Shown here: positions 1-6,906 of the stretch, in pieces
How positions within the stretch are numbered: position 1 is the first letter of the stretch
How the letters are laid out: each line of letters opens with the position of its first letter
DNA from: Propionibacteriaceae bacterium
Lineage (GTDB): Bacteria; Actinomycetota; Actinomycetes; Propionibacteriales; Propionibacteriaceae
Assembly: GCA_031262845.1 (NCBI GenBank)
Contig: JAISGZ010000021.1
Span: 1-7,664 of the forward strand
Direction of reading: 5' to 3'
DNA: 7,664 nucleotides
Translations under genes and position numbers: made by a program
Notes under the pieces: model-generated
Databases searched by the model: none
Seen by the model: only the letters and a program-made list of their open reading frames with translations
What the model was told of the DNA's origin: nothing

Positions 1-1602
1 ACGGCGGCCGGTCACGTCTTTTCAACCGCCGCCGACTCCGAGGTGCTTCTGCACGGTTACGAGCAGTGGGGGATCGATTTATTCGATCATCTGCGGGGCA
101 TGTTCGCCTTCGTGATCTACGACCAGACCACCCAGGAATTATTCGGCGCCCGCGACTTCTTCGGTATTAAACCGTTGTATTACGCCACCATGGACGGTGT
201 CTTTCTCTTCGGCTCGGAAATCAAAGCCCTGCTCGAACACCCGGCCTTTGACCAAGAACTCAATCCCCGGGCCTTGGAAAGCTACTTGTCGTTCCAGTAT
301 TCGCCGGGGCCGGAAACGTTTTTCGCCAATACTTACAAGTTGACGCCGGGACACTGGTTCCGCTGGCGGCCAGGCATGGTGCAACCGGAAATTGGCCGCT
401 ACTGGTCGGCTCAATTCGCGCCCGATGAAGAGCCCGACTTGGATCACTGGGTTGATGCCATCGAACAGGTCATGGACGATTCGGTCGAGGCCCACAAAAT
501 CGCCGACGTCGAAGTCGGTTCTTTCCTCTCCAGCGGTGTCGATTCGTCCTATGTGGCCTCTTCAGCCCACGTCGACAAGACCTTTACCGTCGGTTTCGAC
601 AACGGTCCGGCCTATAACGAAACCGATTACGCCCGTGAATTGTCGGCCCTCATTCCGGTCAAGAATTTCGCGAAATTGATCACAGCCGATGAATTCTGGC
701 AGGCCTTTCCGCGGGTGCAGTGGCAGATGGATGAACCCTTGGCCGACGCCTCGGCGGTGGCCCTGTATTTCGTGTCCCAGGAAGCCGCCAAACAAGTCAA
801 AGTTGTTTTGTCGGGCGAAGGCGCCGACGAAATCTTCGGTGGCTACACGATTTACCGGGAACCGATCGACGCCAGCTGGTACAACCGGGTGCCTTGGCCG
901 TTGCGGCGACTGCTCGGCCGACTGGCTAGCTGGCTACCGCCGATGCGAGGCCGGAACTTCCTGGTTCGGCGCGGGCAACGGCTTCAGGAACGGTTTATCG
1001 GTAACGCCTCGATCTTTTCGGTCAAGGAACGCCGCTCCTTACTGCGCCAACCAACGACGGCGCCGGCTCCAAAGGACGTCGTCAAGCCGTGGTACGAGGC
1101 GGCCGCCGGGGCCGATCCGGTGACCCAAATGCAGGTCGTCGATCTCAACGCCTGGCTGGTCGGGGACATCTTGCTCAAGTCGGACAAGATGTCGATGGCC
1201 CACTCGCTCGAGTTGCGGCCGCCTTTCCTCGACAAAGAGGTTATGGGTTTGGCCAGCCAGATTCCGGCTCGCTTCCGGCTGGCCGAAGGGACGACCAAAT
1301 ACGCCCTCCGTCAAGCCGCCGCCCGCCGGATGCCAGCTAAATGGTCGACCAAGAAGAAACTTGGTTTCCCTGTCCCGATTCGGGTCTGGCTACGTGAGGA
1401 ACGCTGGCAGCGAGTCATCGCCGAGGCTTTTACTTCGGCCGGAGCCGAACAGTTTTTCGACGTTGACCAGTTGAAAGATTTACTGCTCGATCACGCCCGT
1501 GGGAAATGTGATAACTCACGCAAGATCTGGACGATTTACACCTTCCTGGTTTGGTACGACGTCTACTTCGGCGACCGTCGGCTCAAGGCCACGACGACAT
1601 GA
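1..1602 (+). CDS. asnB: AsnB-type glutamine-hydrolysing asparagine synthase / amidotransferase, 5'-truncated by the window
   Basis: The family takes amide nitrogen from glutamine and transfers it to an ATP-activated carboxylate, classically aspartate to asparagine. Frame 1 is open from base 1. The GTG at 43 is the Val in the conserved SEVLLHGYEQWG stretch of the glutaminase domain, not a start. By comparison with the family about 80-90 N-terminal codons, including the Cys2 nucleophile, lie outside; 533 codons are visible. Remaining glutaminase motifs are LRGMFAFVIYD and ARDFFGIKPLYY. The synthetase domain has the ATP-pyrophosphatase loop SFLSSGVDSS (520-549), GEGADEIFGGY (814-846), DKMSMAHSLELRPPFLD (near 1180-1233) and KKLGFPVPIRVWL near the C-terminus. 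No key residue is missing in the visible part. The SSGVDSS loop recalls the Bacillus/Lactobacillus AsnB group, some members of which amidate meso-diaminopimelate in peptidoglycan, as does corynebacterial LtsA, so the acceptor could be a wall precursor rather than aspartate. The stop overlaps the next gene's ATG. The family call is firm; the substrate is open. Confidence 0.95.
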   Translation, partial: TAAGHVFSTAADSEVLLHGYEQWGIDLFDHLRGMFAFVIYDQTTQELFGARDFFGIKPLYYATMDGVFLFGSEIKALLEHPAFDQELNPRALESYLSFQYSPGPETFFANTYKLTPGHWFRWRPGMVQPEIGRYWSAQFAPDEEPDLDHWVDAIEQVMDDSVEAHKIADVEVGSFLSSGVDSSYVASSAHVDKTFTVGFDNGPAYNETDYARELSALIPVKNFAKLITADEFWQAFPRVQWQMDEPLADASAVALYFVSQEAAKQVKVVLSGEGADEIFGGYTIYREPIDASWYNRVPWPLRRLLGRLASWLPPMRGRNFLVRRGQRLQERFIGNASIFSVKERRSLLRQPTTAPAPKDVVKPWYEAAAGADPVTQMQVVDLNAWLVGDILLKSDKMSMAHSLELRPPFLDKEVMGLASQIPARFRLAEGTTKYALRQAAARRMPAKWSTKKKLGFPVPIRVWLREERWQRVIAEAFTSAGAEQFFDVDQLKDLLLDHARGKCDNSRKIWTIYTFLVWYDVYFGDRRLKATTT

Positions 1603-2798
1603 ACCCAACCGATCCGCAGCCAGCGCCAGCCGCTTCACCCGAATCCGGGGAGGGGGCGGCAGCGGAGCGGTCGCAACCGACAATTCGGGCCCAGGTTTGG
1701 GCCGGAACGATGGCCGGCCATTCGACCGGTCAGCAGGTTTTGGCTCACCCCGACAGCCGGGTCCGGTTGGCGCCCGGCCGGTCGGTCTCACGGCTGGAAC
1801 GCGAAGACGACGAACGACAACGATTGACCCCCGGCGCGACCCTGGCGGCCGGCGCCGGGCAACGAGCCCGGCTGGAGCAACCTGACCCGGAGCGGACCTG
1901 CTTCGAACGCGACCGCGACCGCATCATCCATTCGACGGCTTTCCGGCGCTTGGCTGGGAAAACCCAAGTTGTGGTCTACCCGACCGACCACCAGCGCACC
2001 CGTTTGACGCACGCCCTGGAAGTCGCCCAAGTGGCCGGAGCTTTGGCTCGTGGCCTGGGACTCAATCAGGCTCTGACCGAAGCCATCGCCTTGGGCCATG
2101 ACTGTGGTCACGGGCCGGGTGGGCACGCCTCGGAAGACGCTTTCAACCCCTACATCGAAGGCGGCTACGACCACGGGCCGTGGGGGGCCGATGTGGTCTT
2201 GGTCGACCTCAATCTGTGTCAGGAAACCCTCGACGGGATTCGGAACCATTCCTGGTCGCGACCAGCCCCGACCACGCCCGAGGGTGAAGTCGTCAGCTGG
2301 GCCGACCGGATCGCCTACTGCGCTCACGACCTCGAAGACGCCATCCGGGCCGGCATCGTCAGCCAAGCCGATATCCCGGTCGCTGTGGCAGCGGTCTGTG
2401 GTCGCCAGCGGCGTGATCAGATTCGGACCTTCATCCAGTCGCTGGTCACCACGACGGCCGCCAACGGCCGGATCGGCCTGGACCCGGCGGCCGCCCAGGC
2501 CCTGGCCGGTTTGCGGGCTTTCAACTACGAACGGATTTACACCCGGCCCGAGTCGGTCGCCCAAGCTGACGCCGTCATCGCCTTGTTACGGGGCTTGGTC
2601 GAGTATTACGTCGCTCAGCCGGCCGATCTACCACCCGACTGGCGCCCGGCCGAGGTCGAGGCGGGCAATGTGGCCACGGTCCGGGCCGCCGTCACCTACG
2701 TCGGCGGCATGACCGACCGGTTCGCTTTCGAACAAGCGGAACGATTCCTGGGTTGGGACCGGTCACGCTTACCACCGGGGATGGGGCGGTTGGCCTAA
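1599..2798 (+). CDS. dgt: dGTPase-like HD-domain deoxynucleoside triphosphate triphosphohydrolase
   Basis: A cytoplasmic HD-domain enzyme of the Dgt family, which splits dGTP (or other dNTPs) into deoxynucleoside and triphosphate and helps control nucleotide pools. From ATG 1599 it has 399 residues. Family motifs are FERDRDRIIHSTAFRRLAGK (102-121), RTRLTHALEV with metal ligand H138, the HD pair H167-D168 in GHDCGHGPGGHASEDAF, and the distal D236 in SWADRIAY followed by HDLEDAIRAG. All four expected metal ligands are present. The start was chosen because ATG 1599 overlaps the asnB TGA as ATGA, implying translational coupling; only a weak AAGG (1585-1588) precedes it. ATG 1710 is an alternative that would remove 37 residues of a Pro/Ala/Ser/Gln-rich, probably disordered leader. 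The recognisable domain starts near residue 66 (RLEREDDERQRL). Whether it prefers dGTP cannot be read from sequence. Confidence 0.93.
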   Translation: MNPTDPQPAPAASPESGEGAAAERSQPTIRAQVWAGTMAGHSTGQQVLAHPDSRVRLAPGRSVSRLEREDDERQRLTPGATLAAGAGQRARLEQPDPERTCFERDRDRIIHSTAFRRLAGKTQVVVYPTDHQRTRLTHALEVAQVAGALARGLGLNQALTEAIALGHDCGHGPGGHASEDAFNPYIEGGYDHGPWGADVVLVDLNLCQETLDGIRNHSWSRPAPTTPEGEVVSWADRIAYCAHDLEDAIRAGIVSQADIPVAVAAVCGRQRRDQIRTFIQSLVTTTAANGRIGLDPAAAQALAGLRAFNYERIYTRPESVAQADAVIALLRGLVEYYVAQPADLPPDWRPAEVEAGNVATVRAAVTYVGGMTDRFAFEQAERFLGWDRSRLPPGMGRLA

Positions 2799-2822
2799 AG
2801 GTCATGAATAGCTGTTGTTGAT

Positions 2823-2853
2823 CGTCGCCAGGCATCGATCTGGAGTGGCGACG
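2823..2853 (+). terminator. Stem-loop downstream of dgt, possible terminator
   Basis: CGTCGCCA (2823-2830) pairs perfectly with TGGCGACG (2846-2853) around a 15-base loop, 24 bases after the dgt stop, and is followed by only TTT before the sequence becomes G-rich. The short U-tract and wide loop make it a weak intrinsic terminator at best. Its position at the end of the asnB-dgt pair fits such a role. An alternative CCAG/CTGG pairing exists inside the same stretch. Confidence 0.4.
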
Positions 2854-3121
2854 TTTGAGGGGAATGGGCGGAATCATCTAAGAAGGCCGGATCGTCACAT
2901 TTGACATGGGCTGAGATTGAGACTGTGGCGGCCAGGCCAAGAGCCAGGTCGGCGCGTTACTGCCGACAGCGCGACAGTCCGACTAAGCTGGCCGCGGTTC
3001 GTGTCGCCGCCGTTCGGCGTGCGATCGAGTCAGTTAGCCAGGAATGGTGTGGCGCTACTGCTGGTCTCGCTTGGTATCTGTGGCCAAGCGGCGGGCGGCG
3101 ACGCCGGGCAATCCGATCAGC

Positions 3122-3127
3122 GAGGAG
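3122..3127 (+). promoter_or_regulatory. Ribosome binding site that fixes the glfT2 start
   Basis: GAGGAG lies 8 bases upstream of GTG 3136. It is the best Shine-Dalgarno match in the region and decides the start of glfT2 against the longer open frame that begins at 2917. Confidence 0.75.
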
Positions 3128-3135
3128 ATCAGTCA

Positions 3136-5190
3136 GTGAACGCCACCTCTCAGCCGTCGGCGACGGGACCGCAACGGGTTCTTCAGCGGGTCGTCTTCCC
3201 TTATGACGCCGACCAAGACGTGCTGACGCTGTACGCCGAAGGCCGGCAAGGCGAAGCCAACCAGGTCTTGAAACGGAATGAGCGCAAACTCGGCAACCGG
3301 GCCCGGCAACAGGATGTCAGCCAAGTCCTGGGGCGGCGGCGATTCCGGGTGTCGGCGAAATCGCGGACCAGCTTCGGCACCTACTTCAACGCTTTCCCGG
3401 CCAGCTACTGGCGGCGCTGGACAATCGTTGAACAAGTCACTTTGTCCGTGACGGTCTCCGGGGTCGGGGCCGTCATCGTCTACCGCTCGAATGCCCGCGG
3501 CAACATCTACCGGGTCGACTCGCAATACTTTTCGGTGACCGCTGGTCAACCCCAACAAGTGCGGTTCGACTTGCCGTTGAAGACTTTCGCCGATGGCGGC
3601 TGGTACTGGTTCGACGTCCTGGCTGGTGACGAGCCAGTCGTGATCGAGTCGGCCCAGTGGGAAGCCCCGTCAGACCGGCCCCAAGGCACGGTGTCGGTTG
3701 GTATCACAACCTTGAACCGGCCCGACGACGTCGTCGTCTTACTCCGTCAATTGGCTCGTGACCCGCAACTCCTAGCCATCGTCGACCGGGTCACCGTGGT
3801 CGACCAGGGCCAGAAACACCCGACTGCAGCGGACGGTTTCGCCGCCGCTGAGGCCGCCCTGGACGGTCGTTTACGCATCATCCGCCAGGCCAACTTGGGC
3901 GGTTCCGGTGGTTTCTCGCGCGGGATGAGCGAAACCCTCGATGAGGGTGTCAGCACGTACCACCTGATTTCCGACGATGATGTCCGGGCCGAGCCCGAGG
4001 GGATTCTGCGGGCCGTGGCTTTCGCCGATCTGGCTTCGCGACCGACGATTGTCGGCGGGCACATGTTCTCGATGTTCGACCGGGCTCACCTCCACTCGAT
4101 GGGGGAGCGGGTCAATCTGTGGCGCTTCTGGTGGGGTTCGGCGCTCAAAGAATTCCCTGACGGCCACCATCTCGACGAGCAATCGCTGCGTTCGACGCCG
4201 GAGTTACACCAACGCATCGACGTCGATTACAACGGCTGGTGGATGGAACTGATCCCGGTTCAGGTGTTACGCCAATTGGGCTTGTCACTGCCCGTTTTCA
4301 TCAAATGGGACGACTCCGAATACGGCCTGCGGGCCAAGGAAGCCGGTATCCCCACGGTCAGTCTGCCCGGTGTGGCCTGTTGGCACGTGCCCTGGACTGA
4401 TAAGGACGACGCCCTCGATTGGCAGGCCTACTACCACGAACGCAACCGGATGGTGGCGGCTTTGCTCCATTCACCCTTCCATTTCGGCGGCCGCTTGGTC
4501 CGGGAAAGCCTCTACCTCCAAGTCCGTCATCTGTTGTCGGCCCAGTATTCGGTAGCCGAACTGCGGATTCAAGCAATTGAGGACTTGCTGTCCGGGCCCG
4601 ATCACCTACACGAACAGATCGACACCCGGTTGGCTCAGATTCGAGCCACGCGGGCCGAATTCGATGACGCCAAAGTCGCCCAACGAGCCGACCACTTCCC
4701 GCTGGTGAAACGGCGGAAGGTCAGCAAGCGCGGCGATGACGTAGTCCTGCCGACCAACCTGCCGGCCACGATCGTGATGGCCGCCATCGGTAGTTTGCGG
4801 GCCTTGAAGCCGGCCCGGAAACTCAGCCGGGAACATCCCGAGGCCGAAATCGCGGCGGCCAACGCCCGCTGGTTCCTGCTTTCCCGCTTCGATTCGGCCC
4901 TGGTCTCAACCTCCGATGGTTCGGGTGTGTCCTGGTACAAACGGCAGCCAGAAGAATTCCGGTCGTTGCTGCTGCGCAGTATCGCCCTCCACGAACGCCT
5001 CCTGTTCGAATGGCCCCAACTGGCCCAGCGTTACCGGGAAGCCTGCCCCCAATTTGTCAGCCAAGAGATGTGGAAACAGACTTTCGCCCGGACCCAAGCT
5101 GAAACCGATCAGACACCAGCCGCACCGACCGGCGATCAGCCGGCCCAGTCGTGGATGGATGTCTCCGAACCCACGGTTCAGGGAGCCTGA
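3136..5190 (+). CDS. glfT2: GlfT2-like galactofuranosyltransferase (polymerising galactan/galactofuran synthase)
   Basis: Predicted to transfer galactofuranose from UDP-Galf to a growing lipid-linked galactan on the cytoplasmic face of the membrane. From GTG 3136 it has 684 residues, against about 637 for the Mycobacterium tuberculosis enzyme, with an extra N-terminal stretch and a Pro/Gln/Thr-rich tail (about 650-684). The N-terminal beta-sandwich carries FNAFPASYWRRWT (84-96), nearly the mycobacterial sequence. The GT-A domain starts near VSVGITTLNRP (187-196), with NLGGSGGFSRG (253-263) and the metal-binding D280-D281-D282. The acceptor/catalytic region has YNGWWMELIP (365-374), FIKWDD (388-393; D393 likely the base) and the WH metal ligand H417, then DKDDALDWQAYYHERNR. 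All active-site motifs I know for the family are intact. The ribosome binding site GAGGAG decides the start. It leads a three-gene unit; the permease begins 2 bases after its stop. No signal peptide is expected. Bifunctional beta-1,5/1,6 linkage, as in mycobacteria, is inferred, not shown. Confidence 0.93.
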   Translation: MNATSQPSATGPQRVLQRVVFPYDADQDVLTLYAEGRQGEANQVLKRNERKLGNRARQQDVSQVLGRRRFRVSAKSRTSFGTYFNAFPASYWRRWTIVEQVTLSVTVSGVGAVIVYRSNARGNIYRVDSQYFSVTAGQPQQVRFDLPLKTFADGGWYWFDVLAGDEPVVIESAQWEAPSDRPQGTVSVGITTLNRPDDVVVLLRQLARDPQLLAIVDRVTVVDQGQKHPTAADGFAAAEAALDGRLRIIRQANLGGSGGFSRGMSETLDEGVSTYHLISDDDVRAEPEGILRAVAFADLASRPTIVGGHMFSMFDRAHLHSMGERVNLWRFWWGSALKEFPDGHHLDEQSLRSTPELHQRIDVDYNGWWMELIPVQVLRQLGLSLPVFIKWDDSEYGLRAKEAGIPTVSLPGVACWHVPWTDKDDALDWQAYYHERNRMVAALLHSPFHFGGRLVRESLYLQVRHLLSAQYSVAELRIQAIEDLLSGPDHLHEQIDTRLAQIRATRAEFDDAKVAQRADHFPLVKRRKVSKRGDDVVLPTNLPATIVMAAIGSLRALKPARKLSREHPEAEIAAANARWFLLSRFDSALVSTSDGSGVSWYKRQPEEFRSLLLRSIALHERLLFEWPQLAQRYREACPQFVSQEMWKQTFARTQAETDQTPAAPTGDQPAQSWMDVSEPTVQGA
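5180..5185 (+). promoter_or_regulatory. Ribosome binding site of the permease gene, inside the glfT2 3' end
   Basis: AGGGAG ends 7 bases before GTG 5193 and lies within the last codons of glfT2. It supports GTG 5193 over an in-frame ATG at 5151, which would overlap glfT2 by 40 bases and add 14 residues unlike the family. Confidence 0.7.
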
Positions 5191-5192
5191 CA

Positions 5193-6080
5193 GTGGCCGA
5201 CTCAGCCCCGGGGTCGTTGCGGCTGACCGAACCCGGTCACGGCCGCGGTCTGTTCGACGTTTTCACCCAGCGCTATCTGCTGAAATTAATTGTCCGGAAG
5301 GAATTGCGGATTCGCTACCGCGGTTCGATTCTCGGCATGTTGTGGTCGTACGTGAAACCGCTGACCCAGTTTTTGGTCTTTTTCTTGGCCATGGGTGTCT
5401 TCCTGAAATTACGCGACACGGTGCCGGATTACGCGATCTACCTCTTCAGCGGCATGATCGTCATGAACTTCTTCGGTGAGGCCTTTACCAACGCGACCCG
5501 GTCTCTGTTGTGGAATGCGCCCCTGATCAACAAAATCTACTTACCGCGAGAGCTATTTCCGGTGGCTTCGCTGTGGGTGGCAGCGGTCCATTTCTTTCCC
5601 CAACTGGTCGTCCTGCTGGTGGCGGCGGTGGTCAGCGGTTGGCGGCCCCGGCCGCTGGAACTAGCCGGAGCGGTGTTGGGATTTGTCATCGTGGCGGTGC
5701 TGGCGTTGGGCTTGGGACTGCTCTTCGGCGCCATCAATGTCTTCTATCGGGACGCCGAAAATCTGGTCGAACTGATTGTCATGGTGGCGACCTGGGGATC
5801 TCCGGTGTTGTACACCTGGAATCTGGTGCGCGATGTGCTGCCGACCTGGGCTTTCTGGCTCTACCAAATGAACCCATTGACGGCGGCGGTCGAGTTGTTC
5901 CATCACGGCTTCTGGTTCGGCGCCATCGAACGGACGGGGGTTTTACCGAATGGACAAACTGCGATCCCAGAATCGCTGTGGCTCCAAGCGGGCGGTGCCC
6001 TCTTGATCGCCTTGGTTGTGCTGGCGGCTGGGGAAGCCCTCTTCCGCCGCCTCGAAGGCCGTTTCGCGCAGGAGCTCTGA
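5193..6080 (+). CDS. wzm: ABC-2 type polysaccharide export permease (Wzm/RfbD-like)
   Basis: Membrane subunit of an ABC exporter for lipid-linked glycans, homologous in type to Wzm, TagG and the mycobacterial galactan exporter subunit Rv3783. From GTG 5193 it has 295 residues, normal for the family. The cytoplasmic N-terminus holds the hallmark LIVRKELRIRYRGSILGMLW (32-51), followed by membrane segments at roughly 55-72, 82-100, 124-148, 156-181, 190-208 and 264-283. The ABC-2 motif INVFYRDAENLVELIV (181-196), then WGSPVLYTW and the conserved MNPLT before the last segment, support the assignment. It starts 2 bases after glfT2 and is followed at once by its ATPase, so the cargo is most simply the galactan made by GlfT2. 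A teichoic-acid-like or other wall glycan cargo is the alternative. The gene symbol is by family type. Confidence 0.92.
   Translation: MADSAPGSLRLTEPGHGRGLFDVFTQRYLLKLIVRKELRIRYRGSILGMLWSYVKPLTQFLVFFLAMGVFLKLRDTVPDYAIYLFSGMIVMNFFGEAFTNATRSLLWNAPLINKIYLPRELFPVASLWVAAVHFFPQLVVLLVAAVVSGWRPRPLELAGAVLGFVIVAVLALGLGLLFGAINVFYRDAENLVELIVMVATWGSPVLYTWNLVRDVLPTWAFWLYQMNPLTAAVELFHHGFWFGAIERTGVLPNGQTAIPESLWLQAGGALLIALVVLAAGEALFRRLEGRFAQEL
6070..6074 (+). promoter_or_regulatory. Ribosome binding site of the ABC ATPase gene
   Basis: AGGAG in the last codons of the permease gene lies 11 bases before GTG 6086, a slightly long spacing. No other start codon nearby both fits the family N-terminus (AIVVEHVKKKF) and has a better site. 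Confidence 0.55.
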
Positions 6081-6085
6081 TCATT

Positions 6086-6814
6086 GTGACTGCCGCTATC
6101 GTCGTCGAACACGTGAAAAAGAAGTTCACCCTGCGCCATAACCGGTCCTTCAAAGAGCTGGCCATGGCGGTGATCCGTCACCAGTCGATCGCCGACACTT
6201 TCTTGGCCGTCAACGACGTCACTTTCGACGTCCATACGGGAGAGACCTTGGGTTTGCTCGGACTCAATGGTTCTGGTAAATCGACGTTGCTGAAATTGAT
6301 CTCCGGGGTCTTGACGCCCGATTCGGGAGCCATTCTGACCCGCGGTCGGGTGGCGGGTTTGATTGAGGTCGGAGCCGGTTTTCACCCCGATTTGACCGGC
6401 CGTGAGAACGTCTACCTGAACGGCGCCATCCTGGGGATGACGGAGAAACAGATCGAAGCCAACTTTCGCAACATCGTCGATTTCTCGGAAATCGAGAAGT
6501 TTATCGACACAGAGGTGAAATTTTATTCGTCGGGGATGTTTCTGCGACTGGCCTTCTCGGTCGCGGTCTACTCGGATCCCGAGGTCTTTTTGATTGACGA
6601 AATCTTGGCGGTCGGGGATGAGCCATTTCAGCGCAAATGCCTCGACCGAATCCGTGAACTCCAAGGTGAAGGCCGGGCTCTGATCGTCGTCAGCCACGAT
6701 CTCAACATGGTGGCCGGCCTGTGCGACCGCGGAGTCTTGCTGGAACAAGGCAAGGTTCGCCAAGACGGGCCGATTGACGACGTGATTAAAACTCTGCGTG
6801 ACTCACACCTCTAA
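6086..6814 (+). CDS. wzt: ABC transporter ATP-binding protein for polysaccharide export (Wzt/RfbE-like, short form)
   Basis: ATPase that would drive export of the lipid-linked glycan through the upstream permease. From GTG 6086 it has 242 residues. The Walker A is GLNGSGKST (59-67); the signature is degenerate, YSSGM (147-151), as is usual for Wzt/TagH/RfbE proteins; Walker B is VFLIDE (167-172); the D-loop region is VGD (176-178); the switch histidine is H204 in SHD. The family-specific GLIEVGAGFHPDLTGREN (91-108) and the N-terminal HNRSFKELA are also present. It stops at residue 242 and therefore lacks the C-terminal carbohydrate-binding domain that Wzt proteins of the E. coli O9a type use to recognise capped chains, so it resembles mycobacterial Rv3781. 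The gap after the permease is 5 bases. The open frame upstream (5510-6085) is an artefact of the permease gene and not part of this protein. Confidence 0.93.
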   Translation: MTAAIVVEHVKKKFTLRHNRSFKELAMAVIRHQSIADTFLAVNDVTFDVHTGETLGLLGLNGSGKSTLLKLISGVLTPDSGAILTRGRVAGLIEVGAGFHPDLTGRENVYLNGAILGMTEKQIEANFRNIVDFSEIEKFIDTEVKFYSSGMFLRLAFSVAVYSDPEVFLIDEILAVGDEPFQRKCLDRIRELQGEGRALIVVSHDLNMVAGLCDRGVLLEQGKVRQDGPIDDVIKTLRDSHL

Positions 6815-6864
6815 ATGAACCCAGCGGTGAAGAGGTGGCCGACGTCAAGAATGAACTGTCACCG

Positions 6865-6895
6865 GTGGTGTTCAGGACTGTTTCCTGAACACCAC
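6865..6895. terminator. Perfect 13-bp hairpin between convergent genes, likely bidirectional terminator
   Basis: GTGGTGTTCAGGA (6865-6877) is exactly complementary to TCCTGAACACCAC (6883-6895), with a 5-base loop CTGTT. It sits 50 bases after the wzt stop and 11 bases after the end of the opposing transpeptidase gene, the expected place for a shared terminator. There is no U-tract on either strand, so it would be an actinobacterial U-less type or an mRNA 3'-end stabiliser. Confidence 0.7.
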
Positions 6896-6906
6896 AGATC
6901 ACCAGG

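Larger units (their letters stand above)
2799..3135. other. 337-base intergenic region between dgt and glfT2
   Basis: No gene is convincing here on either strand. It holds the stem-loop at 2823-2853, an exact TTGACA hexamer at 2901-2906 with no acceptable -10 hexamer at normal spacing, a small 6-bp inverted repeat GTCGGC/GCCGAC (2948-2953 and 2962-2967), and the glfT2 ribosome binding site at its end. The promoter of the glfT2 operon should lie in this gap, but I cannot locate it. Frame 1 is open from 2917 into glfT2, yet the translation does not resemble the N-terminus of the family. Confidence 0.6.

Noticed and set aside
1788..2564. 258-residue open frame on the minus strand opposite dgt
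   Set aside because: Antisense shadow in high-GC DNA; the plus strand carries all HD-domain motifs.
2901..2930. Promoter based on exact TTGACA at 2901-2906
   Set aside because: No TANNNT-like -10 hexamer occurs 15-19 bases downstream, so the match may be chance.
2917..3135. In-frame extension of glfT2 by 73 codons, including a hydrophobic stretch (ARNGVALLLVSLGICG) that looks like a signal peptide
   Set aside because: GTG 3136 has a strong ribosome binding site, the family starts shortly before its first conserved motif, and GlfT2 works on the cytoplasmic face, so no export signal is expected.
5510..6085. Long open frame running into wzt
   Set aside because: It lies entirely over the permease gene in another frame, has no family similarity, and the ATPase domain starts at 6086.
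5903..6763. 286-residue open frame on the minus strand opposite wzt
   Set aside because: Antisense to a gene with intact ABC motifs; its translation shows no recognisable domain.
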